DNA from: Apostichopus californicus
Lineage: Eukaryota > Echinodermata > Holothuroidea > Aspidochirotida > Stichopodidae
Direction: 5' to 3'
DNA length: 47,064 nt
NCBI GenBank assembly: GCA_020650975.1
Contig: JAIPMN010000269.1
Span: forward strand, 1 to 47,064
The position numbers were made by a program, and so were the translations under genes. Positions 20,801 to 35,800 of this stretch are shown here, piece after piece (positions within the stretch are counted from its first letter, which is position 1; each line of letters starts with the position of its first letter). Below the pieces are notes generated by a model. That model searched no databases. It saw only the letters and a list, made by a program, of their open reading frames with translations, and was not told where the DNA came from.

Positions 20801-23800
20801 GCCAAACTGGTGAGTCAGAAATCATGTTTATCATGAAGATAGGAATGTTCAAGGATCTGCTTATACAGTTTTGTAATCACTCAATTTTCATCACTTTTTG
20901 CTCGTAAATTATTCATCTTTTAATGGATCTAAAAAAAGAAAAAAGATACATCTGCCCAAAGACACTGAATAGATAAAACCCAAAAAAGGAAAAAAAAAGA
21001 TAAGAAAATAACAGAAAGGAACAGATATGCTTTGAAAGCAGCATTCTGTACAGACTTTGCTATATATCTATATGAAAATAAACCAGTTTTGAAAGGGAAA
21101 AACCCTTCTTGACAGGAAATAAAAGTCTAACCAGTGTAAAGCAACTTCGCGCAAAAAACATGTTCGATTTTGTCCGATGTTGCTTTACACATCGGACAAA
21201 AACGAACAGCAGCTCAAAATTTAAAGCAGTTGGCAGAATGGAGAGCAAAAGAAAATCAATATTTCTTTTAAATGATTGTTGAGCTAAAAATTTTGAAGGG
21301 ATGAAAATTTACACTGATGGAAAACTCTCTCTGAAATAAGAAGTACTTCTTTCAAATTTTATCTTTCCGTTTATAGGCTTGTTAACCTAGATATAAGCAA
21401 GTTAACTATGATATAAGCATGTTAACTGGGTTAACTGGGATATTAAGCATGTTAACTACATAGTTCATAAGCATGGTAATTGGGACTTAAGCATGCTAAC
21501 TTTAACTAACAGAATTTAAACTGGGACTTGAGCATCTTAACATGGACCTGAGCATAGTACTGTGACTGCAAAACAAAACACGCTTTCAGTTCTGTCCAAT
21601 ATCTTTTGCTGCAAAGCTAATAGCAAAGAATGCCACTGATCGACACACACATGTATAGATTCGTAGACAACACACACAGATACAATTTTTTTCCTTCTAT
21701 TTAATCTACTAAGCTCATTTTAAGAACAAAAACACCACAAGACATTGACATTTCTTTATAACTACTGCACTGTCTACAAGGACTGCTGACAAACCTACAA
21801 TGCCAGCTCCAAACGAGGCCACCACCATGTCGATATTGCAGTGAAGCTCTCAATTTGACTTCAAAAATTTTCTTTTTATACACTAGCCTTGTTTTTTAGC
21901 AACGAAATCATTCGACCAATCAAACAACACGAAAACGCATCATCCATAAATCAATTCATGTTGGCTGTTTGAGCAACGGAACGTGAACAGATGAGGAATA
22001 AACGAGTCGGTTAGAATATTTACACAAAAAGTAATGTGAATGGATGCGAAGAACACTAAGTTATAATCAACTCAATAAGGACATTTCTGTAACCTTATTG
22101 AAGAGAGAGGAAAGAGCTAAAGACAACAATGAACCCAACCAAATGTATACAGTGTACTGTATGTGTTTAGATGTGTTCTTACTCAACAGTGTAAGCATGA
22201 CAGAATAAAACACAGACATGACATTTTAAATGAATATTTAATAAAATAATTGTTGGAAATCTGTTACTACTGTACATCCTGATAGCATCCTTTACTTCCA
22301 AAAAATTGTTTATTCTTCATCTAGACAATAGAGTTGAAATATCTCTGTTTTGGTTTGAAATGTAATTAATCATTTTTCCACATGGGAAAATTATTTTTTT
22401 GAACAAGTGTCTTCAAACAAACAAGTTAGGAACAAGAGAATGGAATATTTCTTCTTCCTCCCCTTTTAATGTCATATTGTTGGAGCTAAGGAGAAAATCC
22501 CTCTAATAGGTTGAAACACAAATGCAAGATGTATGAGATGTGCAATTGAATTTTTGGATATGTTACAATTTTTATGTAATCCAATACAAAACACTTTACT
22601 ACAACACTGTGCTAGCCCTATACCTTAGTAGTTCAGATCCTACAACGATATGCTTACCACCCAATTATCCCAGACACATACTGTTTATACGGTACCATAC
22701 TTATACACACTTTACTACTACACTGTGCTAGACCTATCCCTTATTAGGTACTAGATGCTTACCACCCAATTATCCCAAACACATACTGTATATATACCAT
22801 TACCAAACTGTAAAGCAGTGGGGAAAATACTGTATCTAACTCTGCATAATTCATTTGCTGCAATGTAAATATAAGTGCAAATATATATCCCCTTTCAGAA
22901 AACTTAGCGGCAAGCAACTCGTATCCCGAAGATGTTTGGCTGTCAGAGAGTACGACGAAGAAACAGCTTGGAGCAAAACTACTGTATTCCAGGGGTTTTT
23001 TTCTATTCTTTTTTGTCAACCTCTAGTATCCATGGAAACAAATGCAAAGTCCAGTGTAAAATTAAGTTAACCCCAATCAAACCACCCTCCATCTTACTAA
23101 AAGAATTATTCTAGTACCTGGGGGTACCAAACAAATTATGAGAGCTATAAATTAATAGTCAGGAACAGAGAAAGGCTCAGTACAGCAGGGTGTCACATTT
23201 CTACACACTTTATTCCAAAGAATTTTGAAGCAAATCTTGAGCACACATATATACTCTTCATCCTATCACCGTGAGAGCAGGGTTCAAACCTGTAAGGCTC
23301 CTCTGACATGAGACGAATGTCTTGCTTAGACAACCATATTGATCCTTCCAGTTGTCGGAGGGACGACTGGTTTATTTTGAATAAAATGAATGCAGTTGTA
23401 CCATCCATTTTTGACATAAATCTTAGTCAGAGAAACAACCAACATTGCTATTCAAGAAAAACTTCAAAGATCATCAACTATTTTGCCTCCATATTTTAGT
23501 TGACAACTGAATGTTGAAAACTGGTAAACAATCCTTCAAAAGTATATTTTCTGAGGATTATAATGCTCAAGACCAATATTCACACCTCTAGGAGGCCCAT
23601 ATTGGACTATATTAAACATGTTTTTTTTTTCCTGCAATGAAAACCATTCTCTCTCTCTCTCTCTCTACTACTGTGACACTGTTGCTGTGTATATTCCATG
23701 CACACTGCACATTGCGACCAAATTACAAAATACTTTTCATTCTAAATCGTTTTAATAATCAATATTATCACCATAACTTACCTTGTTGGATCACGGCTTC

Positions 23801-26800
23801 TCCTGCATTGTGTTTCTGTGGGAACATGCAGTCAAATATATCCCTGCCAAAGACAAGAAAAGAGAAAAATAAAAACATCTTCAGACTCTTCAGACAGTTT
23901 TATTATGCACAAAATTCTCTCAATATCAAGTTCTACATCAAATTGATGCATTAAATGATTTTTTTAAATGTTCATTTCTTGAATATTTTTAATCTATATA
24001 TTGTCAGTCCCTAATGGATTGCAATTCACTGAAGAGATCCTGCTCAAGTCACTCACCCCCCCCCCTCCCCGCCCTTTTACCCCTCCCCCAATAGTTCTAC
24101 ACAGACCTAGGAAATTTCCAAAATGGTTCAAATGTGGTGCGAGATACCTTGTCAAGTGTCGGTGTTTGCTATTTGTATTTTCCTAAGTTATAAAAACTTT
24201 GATTCACATTACTCTACTCTGAAATGCTGGTCAGTGTTTTCAGGCCATCTTATATAGTACGAGCTATCATTCAAAATTTCAAACACCAACCATTATCTCA
24301 ATAATGAAAGATTATAAGATGACAAAATGAACAGCATGTATGAGTGACCATTGTGCAATGTAAAATTCTGTCAAAACTCAGAAGGCTGCAAAGCGGTCGC
24401 AACAGAATAAACATGGCGGCCTTGAAAGCAACTCATCATGTTTGCGCGTCAGTTTTTCACAAATCATTTTAACGAGCCCCACCGAGTATTAAACTCACAT
24501 TCATATATGCAAACGATCACACTAACATAAAGGCATCTCCTGCAGTACTAGAATTCTTCACCGCATGAAAATCAATTTACGAGCAGTGGGGCATTTCACT
24601 CGATTCTCTTATACTCACATGCAAACAACTAATGACAAAACTCCCGTATTTTCAGTCTTCCCTCCGTTATTTTGACATGAAAAACTGACTACAGTAGCAG
24701 TGCTAATAACAAACCACTGTGAAATGTGACTTGAGTATATATCAAATAGCATTGAAAATATAAATTTTTAACATCAATGAGACAAGCTGCGTTAAAAGCC
24801 ACCATTCACCATTATTCCTTCAACCACATATTTTAGTATATTGTGGTTTATAGTGCATCTAGAGGCGTGACCAAATGCTACAAATGCGCCACACGGTATT
24901 AATTAATCACCTCATTCCAGTGATCTGAAAGCATAAAAAGGTTCACTTCATGTTGGTTGGGCTTAAAGGCTCATGCATCAGTGTCCACGAAGCGGTGCCG
25001 AAATGTCTCGGAAATCGCTGAACTTTTCTTCCAATGCAATTTTTTAGAGCAATTTTGAGAGTGAAATATCTGATGATATTACATCTTTCTGAATGGTAGT
25101 GAAGGCCTTCCACAATTTGTTTACAAATAAAACATATAAATAGACAACTAAATAAAGAAAAAAAGCAAGGATATAAACAACAGATCTACATGCGGGATAT
25201 TTCATTTCTAAATTTCTGTCAAGCCTTTCAAGAGTGACTGATATCAAGAATAAAAAAAATTAATAAATAAAAATAGATGACAGCAAATAAGGAAATAAAT
25301 TAGTAATATAGACATAATATTTCTACATTTGTGCTGGTGGCTCTTAAGATGTGTACAGACTACACATATCAACGAGATGTCAAATTTGTATCAATATTAT
25401 TGTATAGTATAATATGTATGTATACAAAATTTATATACCCTGTGCTGAATTTTAAGTCTGTGCTACACAATATGAAACAGGGCTTACAATAGGCCTGCCA
25501 CCAGACTAGCTATCCAATGGACCCCCCACCCCTCCCCCCCCCAAAAAAAAATTGAATAGGAAAAGGAATGCAACATCTAAATTTTCTCCTGTTATGTTAT
25601 CTATACTGAGGTAACTTGTGACAAATGTACAAGATGTATATACATAAAGCATGTGTAAAAAAAAATGTACAAAATGTACACAAAGCAAATATATGTTTTG
25701 AAAAAAAGTTAAAAAGCACCAAAATAGACCTCATAAAATACTCATGGTCAATTAAGCTGACTCCATCGGCTCAAAAAGCTAAAACAGATGCCAGCACTTT
25801 ACACAGAAAATACATTTCAATCACAGAAAATTATGTCCAAGGAAAAGGCAGAAACCCTCCCCTTAGGCCCCTCCTAATGGGCTGAAAATGTAAAAGCAGG
25901 CTAAGTGATTGTACATCCTAATTCTTAGTCAATGCACTGGTAATGATAAAGTACTGGGCAAAGTAAAAACAGTAAAAAGTGCTTGATGTGGATGTACTGT
26001 AAATCAACATTATAAATTCTTTAACATCTAAATGACAGTTGCTCAATATGCAGAGACTTACATCATCTTGTTTTACCTTTTTTATTAGGGGAAAGGAGGT
26101 GGGATCAGAAATTTTGCAATAAATATTTAACGACAGTAGTGTTATACAACTTGTTTTAAGTACATAAACTACCTGTGGACTGCATATATCAGATGTCAAC
26201 TGATATCCTCATGTGATATTACTGTACAGCTTACTCAATAATCTTTTTTGGTTTTTGTTAGATAAAGATAAAGTGTTTGATGTGGACGTAATGTAAATCA
26301 ACACACTAAATTCTTTAACATCGAAACGACAGCTACTCAATATGCAGGGCCTCAAAACATCTGTTTTTCCCTTTTTTCATTGGGGGGGGAGGGAGGGGTG
26401 GATCAGAAATTTTGCAATAAATATTTTAACAACAGTAGTGTTATACAACATAAACTACCTGTAGTCTGCAATATAGCAGATGTCTACTAATATCCTAATG
26501 TGATACTACTGTACAGCTTACACAATAAACCTTTTTGTGTTTTGTTAGCATAAAATGTGTGTTTTTGGAAAACTCTTTCTCCTCCTCCTCCTCCTCATGG
26601 GCAACAATATTCCGTACTCCTTTGACTTCACAATGACATATACATGCCTTCGTCCTTCACACTGAATTGAATGTTCTCTACATGGCTGGCAGGTAATATC
26701 CCAAATGTAAATATCCTACAGCATTAATAACCATCCTAGCGGATAAAAACAAGGTTTGTCATTCGGTCATGTGCTTGCACTGTACGGTATATGCAGGGAA

Positions 26801-29800
26801 TATAATTTATGCGGTATCTCATCGCAACATGCTATGCAAAGTGGTCAAATTGCTCTACAAGTCCAAATGTGTAAATCTTTTTACTTTTTTTTATAATATC
26901 CTACAGCAATAATAACCATCATAGTGGATAAAAGCAAGGTTTGTCATACGGTCATGTGCTCGCACTGTACGGTATATGCAGGGAATATAATTTATCCTGT
27001 ATCTCATCGCAAAATGTTTATGCAAAATGGTCAAATTGCTCTACAAGTCCAAATATGTAAACCTTTTTACTTTTTTTTGCCATGGGAAGCATATTATTAT
27101 ATTAGAGATAAAATTCTTGGCCATCAAACGGCTAAGACAAAATTCTGAATAACTTAAGTATTGCCTGAGGCATCGCATACTACTTAATAGCAAACTGGAC
27201 AAATTGCTACGTGAATTTAAAAAGACGTTGTATATAAGCAAACTGTGGTGTCCAGAACCGGACCATTTTTTCAGTAAATTATGAGAAACAAACGTCACAA
27301 ACTTCGATACTACTACACAAAATGTGTGAGCGCTATGTAATTTGGGTGGTTACAGCATGCTGTGCACATACGGTACATGTTGGATGTGCTGATGCATGTG
27401 AGAACTGAACAGTGGCTGCTACCAAGAATCCATGCTCAGATGGGCACATGCAGCTGAGAGACATTAACGTCTGGTCGCAACGCTAACAGGATTTTGTTTA
27501 CTTAGATAGGTTCCAATTTTCTGTGACCTTCAGGAGGATTTATTTCATGAGCATGGCATTGAAGGACACTTTAAACATGACTTGTACGTATGTATGTATA
27601 TATATAGTGCATTTTCTATTGAGTTAATGTTATAAAATCAATGTTCACTTCACCTCTTTTCTCTATTTCAAGTTTTGTTTTTTTTTGTTTACCGCTTTCT
27701 TTCACTATAAGCAGACAGACATTCGTAACACATGTGTGCTCCTAACAGTGACAGTATGTAGAGTAATATACTGTTATTTTATTTTTAACGAGTGATTGGA
27801 CAAACAGACATTTGGAAGAATATCTCCAAGCAGGATAAAGATTGACGCTATATTTACAACTTTTTAACTCCATCCCTTTAAGATCGCTTTTTGTAATTTT
27901 TGTTTGTTTGTAGATATTGATTATACAAACAAATGCAAAAACATACAAAATAAAATCTCTACTGTAGTATCAATGTAGCCTGCAGCCTAACTTTCCCCCT
28001 AAAAGTACACAATGTAATAATTACATTTAGCCTGCAAACTTTCATTTGAAAGAAATTAAGCATCGCCAATAGCACTCTATCCTGATCAATATTTTGAATT
28101 GATTACCAAAAAGTTTGACAATTGATTGCTTTGTTTCATTTTTCTGTGCCTTTTTTTTTATTTTATGTAATTATACATTACCGCTCCATTATTAAATTCA
28201 TGACATCATGTCGCAGCATAGACAATGAGACTATGGTGGAGCACACTGACGTTAGTACATGTGTGCAGTTGTGTAAGACCTGTATTACAGCGAGGAAACA
28301 ATGTTTGTCGACAATATATCAAGAATGTGTGATGTGTGATATTGACATATAAGGTAACTTGTTTTTAATGTAACCAAACATTTTGTTTAATGTAACCCTC
28401 ATTGAAACAAGTGTCACTCTTTGGTATCCTGCAGCGACAACTTCAAAATATGCAAAAATTATTTCTCTTTGTTTATTTTGTTATAAAAAATCCACGCTCT
28501 TACTGGCAATTAACCTTGTGGCACTTCATAAGAAGGTGTACCTTTTGGCCATATCTGCTTGTGTGTGTTATTGGCAATGCAAGGAAAGCCAGCCATATAT
28601 AAGTGCTATCATGTTGTCCTGGGCTCAACCAAACCTCGTATCTGTACCTACGACTGTTATCAAATATCTATATAAACATCTATAGAAGAAACATGGCTTT
28701 CAGAAGACAACTTCAGACCAAACAATTACCAAATTCAATATAAAAAAATGAAAAAAATAATAGCATCCAATTACAATGCAAACTGCAAGTATATATTGAA
28801 GAGAGTCTGGGAACAGTCTCCGAGAGGCCTGTCAAAAATTTAACGGTTTCTGCAACCGTGTATATTAGACCGTTCGAAAAAATGAAATGATTTCACATTT
28901 TAGACGGTATCCATGCAAATTGAGACTCGCTGATCTAACATGATTGTAAGGGGACCCTGTTCTAGGCATTATGTCTGTCAATCAGAAATAGAAGAAATTC
29001 AACCTCGAAACTTCTCCAGAAAAATATTTCTTTGTGACAAATCCTGGCTGTCTTTGGAAGTACAATCTACCGGAAATTATGCCCCATTTGGCGTCTCCTT
29101 TCCTTAGATACAAGGGGCTAATTTATTGCGATAATTAACAGTCCGGTTAAAACCGAAAGACTAGAAATCTCTTTTCTCACCAACCAGAATCACTGCTCGC
29201 GGTTTGCCGGAAAGCAAAGTCAATTGACTTAAAACAGTAAATGGATTTTGCTGTCAGACCTTACATTACGCATGCATGCCTCCATCTTTTACTCCTCGGA
29301 TGACTGTAAAAAAGTAGCCAATTAGATGACATCCTTGCCGAACAACCCAATCGTCTGAAGGATAACCTGCAGAATTTTCTCGCTTACAAATCTGAATCAG
29401 CCATATTAGGAGAGAGAGAGAGCATGATATGACAATGGCAGGCTACTGAATAGCTGACACCATTCATTTAATTCTAAGTAAAAATATCTCACCTTCTCTC
29501 GTCCTCGTCCAGATGAGCAAAGAGGACATTTTTGCTAATTGCTTTTGACAAGGCAGCCATTGTTTTGTAGTCCTTGGTGATAACCTAAATGGAAAAAAAA
29601 ATTAAAAAATAAACATGCAAACATGCAAACATGAATACAAGGTTGGTGTGATTCGATAGTACAGAACAATTTGTATTCTTGAGGTCTCTTCTTTAAATTC
29701 TAATCTAGATAAAACTCATTTGGCTGTACAAATTTATGCTTTCATTTCCTCTAGATTCCTCCCACCAACCTCCTCCTCTGTATCTCTGAATTGTTAATTT

Positions 29801-32800
29801 GATTCTATAAATTACCAAATTTCCAAAACTCCCCTGGTTTGGATATTTACTAGCGATGAACTGAACTGTCTCAACACAACCACTACACACTCACCCTAGG
29901 GTGTGAACCTGGTGACCTTTGACACTGACCTCCCCGGTTGACCGGTCACCTCCGGTCAACCTACCTTCTTCTAATTCTACCCTCAAAGTGTCTAGTGATG
30001 TATTCTATAGAGCTGTCATTTGAGTCTTCATGTATCTCGGCCTTCGGTAAAGCCAACCGTCTGTATTTTGCGGTTTCAGAAGTCAGAAATCCAGCAGAAA
30101 ACCACCCTTGAGCCTCATGATTAGCTTCTTCTTTTTTTTGGGGGCGGGGAGGCATTTTTCTGTTCCCATTGATTTCGCCTATAACTTTGTGTACACTGAA
30201 TCATTCTATAGAATCATGCCAAATATGACAACAGCGGATATACTAAGCCATTGACACTGTACTTCCTTTAGTTCTAGTGTCATCAATTGCAATCTAATTT
30301 TGAGCAGTATTAAAGAACTCAAGGTTTCTTAAAAATTATCGACGAATAAGCGACAGAACTCAAAACATCCGCTTCAGAGTCTGAGGATGGGGCGTACCTT
30401 CTTCACGTAGGAGGCGGCGTCATCTTCTGTGACCGGTTCTGCGCTGATACCGCCTCTCCTCTGCAGACGTTTGGGAGGAACGGATGGCGTACAGCTGACA
30501 TCTTCATCTCGATCCTCCGACTGGGATGCCGAAGAAGCAGTATTAGCTTTGCCCTGAGATTCCTAAAAGTAAAAAAAAAAATTATTAAAAAATGATTATA
30601 TAAAAAATTTAAAAAGTACTGTTAAACAAAATATCACAGATGATATAAGGCTCGAATAAAAAAACTGGTGTGATCGTCTTGTTATTTACTCTATACTTGA
30701 AAGTAGCCTTGAAGCTAGTCCGATGCATAAAGATGAACTGCACTCTCAAATTTTGTTTGACTTAGATGTATCCGAGGAAAAATCCTGCCTGTAGACAATA
30801 TTCCATTCGTTGACTTGACAACGAAACTTAGCCGAAATGACAAAGTTAAAATCTCATGATGAAAAGTGCAATATCCTTCTCGAGATATGAAGATCCTAAT
30901 TGCTCCATTAGTGTTTACTTGAGAAGAGATTTCTCACATTTCCTACCATTTTAAAATATTTTTTTCCCTTTCTTCTTTTGATTGCAGGCAAAAAAACATT
31001 ACACTTTTGCCTATCGACAGTTTCAAAAAGAATTTCCTCGTAATTTTGATATCGGTAGTAAAATTATGGCAGAGTTGTCTGACAGAACTCGCCATGAATA
31101 GAAACTATTTTGTTTGTAATGAGACGTATCGCGGCATATGCCCTTAAAGGACGACTTTATGAAGTGCAGCACTTAAAAAGTGGCTATTGACAAGATTTCT
31201 TGGAATTTATGAAATAAGGATCTTACTTTCACTTTCCCAAGGGTAAAATATCTCTCATACATTATGTAAATAGGGCAAATGAAAAACAGACCTTTTACAT
31301 AAATATACTTTTGTGGCAATTAAGCCAACATTATTTTTCGACAGTTAAAAGCTTTTTCTGCCAGTTACAGCTGATTTCCTATGTGTTCACAGTTAATGCA
31401 AATTGTGTAAATCTGTGGGTAAATGTGAGGACGGAACTTTTTGGGCATAATTCTTGACTTTTGGAGATTTGGAAGATTCATCTGTTTTCACTTGCAAAGG
31501 TTACAAAGATTTTACAACTTTGCAAAAATCTTGAAGGTCTAGAACATCACATATATCACAATTTCATCGTTTTTCCTATATTCATTTTAATGTTTATGTT
31601 TTCATATGTCTACCACCAGACAAATGCAAGTGCTATTTTTTTCTACTTTTCTGCTAACAAAGTGGCTTTTAAGCCATTTAAAATAAACTAGATTTCCGGG
31701 CCTCTCTCGGTAGCACAAATTATCTTATTCAGTGCGATGTTCAGCGCATGTACGTAGATTGCTTTGTTATAACGAAGAAATAACGAGAGAGGGTTTTTGC
31801 CCCATTCTTAGATTTAATTTTGGATTTATTTAGCCACCATTTTCACACCTACCAATAATCCTTTTCATTTTAAATTGTTATGTACAGCAAAAGACAACTT
31901 TGTATTAAACAAATACTGCATGGTGGCTAAAAAATGACGTCATCACCCAGGGAGAAACCAGCTCTCATATATACCAACAACGAAAAGCATTTACATCTTT
32001 TTGTCAATTCTTCTTGAATTGATTTTCAGGGCATCTATTAGCCACCAGTCATTTTTTTCAGACCATTAAACAACCAATTATCACTGGAACCATTGTTCTA
32101 TAGAATATATCTGTGTCAAGTTCATTTTAAAGAGCATTTAGCATCAGTCTGATCGTTTCTAAATGGCAGACTTCACAAATAGCTACGTTATCTGAAATTA
32201 TTTTCAATTCAGCGGAGCATTAACGAGGCGTTAATACCACTTTTACTGGACAATACACAGAATTTCAATGCCTTGTCTATTTAAGCATGCTTCTTTTTCT
32301 TGCTTTTTCTTTATTTTTTTCCCATCTTTTCCATCATCGTGGGCTTCTGTTAAGAGAAAGATGAGGCTTTTCACATTGAGAAATCAATATTGAGATAATG
32401 CTCTCCGAGTATTTTTTGGGGAAAAACAGGGAAAAAAATTGTAGGAATCATCCAATGAAGATATTGACAACCTATGATAGAACGCTGTGCTCTGTGTGTA
32501 ACACTCCTGCATGACATAGCATGAGCGCAGTGTGGATGTAGATGAAGTTATGTAACTACCATGAAATTTTCAAAAGTAAACAACAACTGACATACAGTAT
32601 ACTTATGATATAACAACATTCTTAGTATTTTAAGAACTTTTGCATTTTATTTTTGGCCACTTCCAGAAAATTTTACCATTACACTGCTCAAGCTAAGATT
32701 ACCTATTGCAAGACATAAAGACAAGATTATAGCATTTTTGCAATCTTATGATTAAGTTATGAGATAGTAATGAGACGCTCCATTCCATTAATTGTAAACT

Positions 32801-35800
32801 GTAAACATATAGAATTATCAGAAATGTTTTCATTTGGGGGGGCAGAAGAGGGGGGACGAGGGGGATATTTTAGACTTCAAAAGCATCATTTGGAATATGA
32901 CACAAGTAGTCCAACTAATTGTTGAGCAATTTACATATTGATAATTTATTATATATCAAAGATTTATACGAAGTCAATGCTTAAAAATTGCTCTAAAGTT
33001 TACAATGTAATGACCAACGGCAGAATTACATACGTTTTAACATAATACAGTATATACCATGGTAATGACTGAATTTCGTGTACTTGGAACTCATAATATA
33101 AAGGATAACATCATTTTTAAAACAATACACGAATAGCTATTCAAGGTATACTACTGATCCCTACACGGCAAGTGCTGGTATTATCTCTTGTAACGGTTAC
33201 TGCATAGCAGCTCTAGCTGGATTATTATAAGCTGTAGTCAGCTAAGTGGTGCTGTAATGTATGTCCCTGGGACTGTTGCACAGCGGATTTAATGCCGCGG
33301 TTGGAACAGGAAATTGCTCTCTGAATACAAAATATAATCTTCGCCATGATTGTCTTAATCATACGGCACGATAAGACGGAGGAGCAGGGTCATATACTGT
33401 GTGACAAGAAATGACCATAGTGAACAGTTTAATTAGGAATAAGACAAAATCAGAAGGATACAATTTCCTCTGATGGAATTTATTATAGTCTAATTAGCAG
33501 TGAGCCATCCAGATACATAGTGCTGTACTTGCTACTGTGTGACTGGAGATCAACACTTAACATACATATACTGTATGTATTTGTGTGTAGTAGTACTTAG
33601 TAGGATTTGAAAGTTGAATCTCTATATCACTGCTAAAGTTTACAGCTGAAAAGAGATGAACTGCTAGACCAAATGATGTGTGGCTAGCTTGCCATAGCCA
33701 GAACAATTATTTTTGCTGATGCAATCCTCCCCACCCCCCCCCACACCCATCCCCCCCCCCCTCCTCTGCTGCCTTCATCCCTTAATTCCTAGTGCTTTGA
33801 TATTCTGGAGAGTAGCTTACAAAATTATGTATAATAGGCAGCAAAGAAAGTGAAAAAAAACTCGGTCTGTTTCATCTTCATGAATCGTACAAACACGGCA
33901 ACGACAGTACTTATCAGGAAGTACTTATTCTGACTTCCGATAAGCTTACAATTTTTAGTAAAATAATTGCAAAAAAAAACACATATTTACATATATTTAT
34001 GGTCTTCTGGTGAGATTATCACATCATGACAGTTTTGTTGTGAAGTTTTGTAAGACCTTATTTGTAGAAATTAATGGATACAATGCTTCACTATTTTCAT
34101 TTATAATTTTTTCTTACAAATAAGGACCACTGAAAATATATATACTGAAAGATTCAAATGCTGTTTGTTCCTTCAGATCTAGTTATGCATATAATGCAGA
34201 CCACAGCATCTTATTTCCTGTGCCTGATGCTGTAGTAAGCCCCTCCCTTCTAGTTGTTCTAAGTTGCTGTGGACCACTGATTGGCCCATTGTGGATTTCC
34301 TTTATAGTACCCTGTTGTCTATATTTGGTCTTGACTTCTGTCAATCTGCATGGGCTATTGTTCACTTTAGCATTTTATAATAAATAAAAATAAAATAAAA
34401 TAAAAAAAAACATTCTTTCTTCATGCCTTGATCTTATACAATACTTATAAAACTATCTTGGACAATTTTCTGTTGTTAAATAATAGTTTTTATGTACAGT
34501 GCACTTGAACAATGTTGGACTTTGGTGAACTGTGTAAAAATCATCACATTATCACACAAAATTTTGCCTCCCAATTTTTCAAATCTCGGAAAAATTCTTC
34601 ATAACTACTTAAGAGATAACAACACAAAGACACAAATCACAAACATTGCACTTATTTATCAATTTTAAAACACACCTCAGGGTTTTTTGAAGAAAACCAA
34701 TTTATAATAAGTTGCCAGAAACTGCAGAAAGCTTCATGCACAGCTTATGCTGCAAGTTTTGAAGCCTAAAGTTGATTAACCTAAAGTGGATATTACAAAT
34801 GGATCACTATGTGTTTGAAGCAAGAAATTTACTGCTTTATTTGTATTCTGCCACTGCAAGAAGACTAAGACTTTATATTTCCATGGCAACGACAGGAAAA
34901 TGATCAATCTTTGTCCCCAGCAATATTACAATGCGATGAATCTATAAGGGAATGAAGGGACATAAATATCTTTTTAAGTCCTTGAATAAATTAATTGCTA
35001 GCTGCAAGTCAAACTGGGGGTCATGACCTTTTTTGAGGTCTCCGAAAAAAAAATTGGGATGGTTGCATACAAAATTTGGAAGAAAGTAGAAACAAAATGG
35101 GGAAATATCTTTAACTAAAAAATATTCTTTCAAATGTTGAAAAATATGACATAATTTTGCAACTAAGCACCTTCAATCATAACTATTTCTTAGAGGGAAA
35201 AAGGTTACCTCCTCCCCATAGTCCCCTTCTCCAGGTCACAACATCCGCTACTGAAGGAAGGTTCCCAAGACTGGTGAAAATTGGGGTCACCAAGCAAAAA
35301 CAGTTAAATTCCAGGGCTTTAAGCAAAGTCTGTATTTTCAGACTGTAGAAGACTTTAACCTACTTAGCTTTGTGTACTAGATATTCTTTGATTAAAGTAT
35401 TAGCAGAGTGTGTACATAAATACCAACATACATAGGTTTTGTGAGAGTTACAAAATTCATTCTCCCCCCCCCCCTCCCCTCCCCTTTTAAATTCTGTAGC
35501 AAAAATTAACTGTACTTCAGACATAAGTCAGCAGGTAAGCAAAGTCATTCACTAACATTCTAGCTTCTAAATTCAATGGGTGTTTCAAGCCTTTGAGATA
35601 AAAGCACTAACTGCAAAATGACTAACATCAATCATAAAATGTGTCACTTTAAATATTTTGCCTAAATTATATGGACATACCATATTCCATGCATACTAAT
35701 ATATTTTAAGTTGATGACAGTCCATTTACAATGTAACACAAAGTCACAAGCCTTTCTTGTTTCTTTATACCTAGAAAATGTTGAGTCCACTCAATCTATC

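Larger units (their letters stand above)
20502..23781 (-). other. Intron 5 of PRKAR1A
   Basis: 3.3 kb. Holds a hairpin (21134-21207), a short GTTAACT repeat (21377-21560), a duplicated 100-bp segment (22590-22800) and a CT microsatellite (23648-23666). Isolated B-box-like GGTTCAAACC at about 23281 has no A box. Confidence 0.75.
23844..29492 (-). other. Intron 4 of PRKAR1A
   Basis: 5.6 kb. Contains the duplications at 25.97-26.55 kb and 26.7-27.08 kb, a (TCC)n tract at 26577-26596 and one copy of a dispersed repeat up to about 27330. No further exon recognised. Confidence 0.75.

Noticed and set aside
23270..23300. B-box-like GGTTCAAACC, possible tRNA or SINE
   Set aside because: No A box within tRNA distance and no cloverleaf arms.
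28122..28685. Overlapping open frames with Cys-rich peptide
   Set aside because: Several competing frames, no splice context fitting the surrounding gene, no family match.
34183..34365. 60-codon minus-strand open frame
   Set aside because: Antisense to a probable retroposon 3' end; no recognisable domain.
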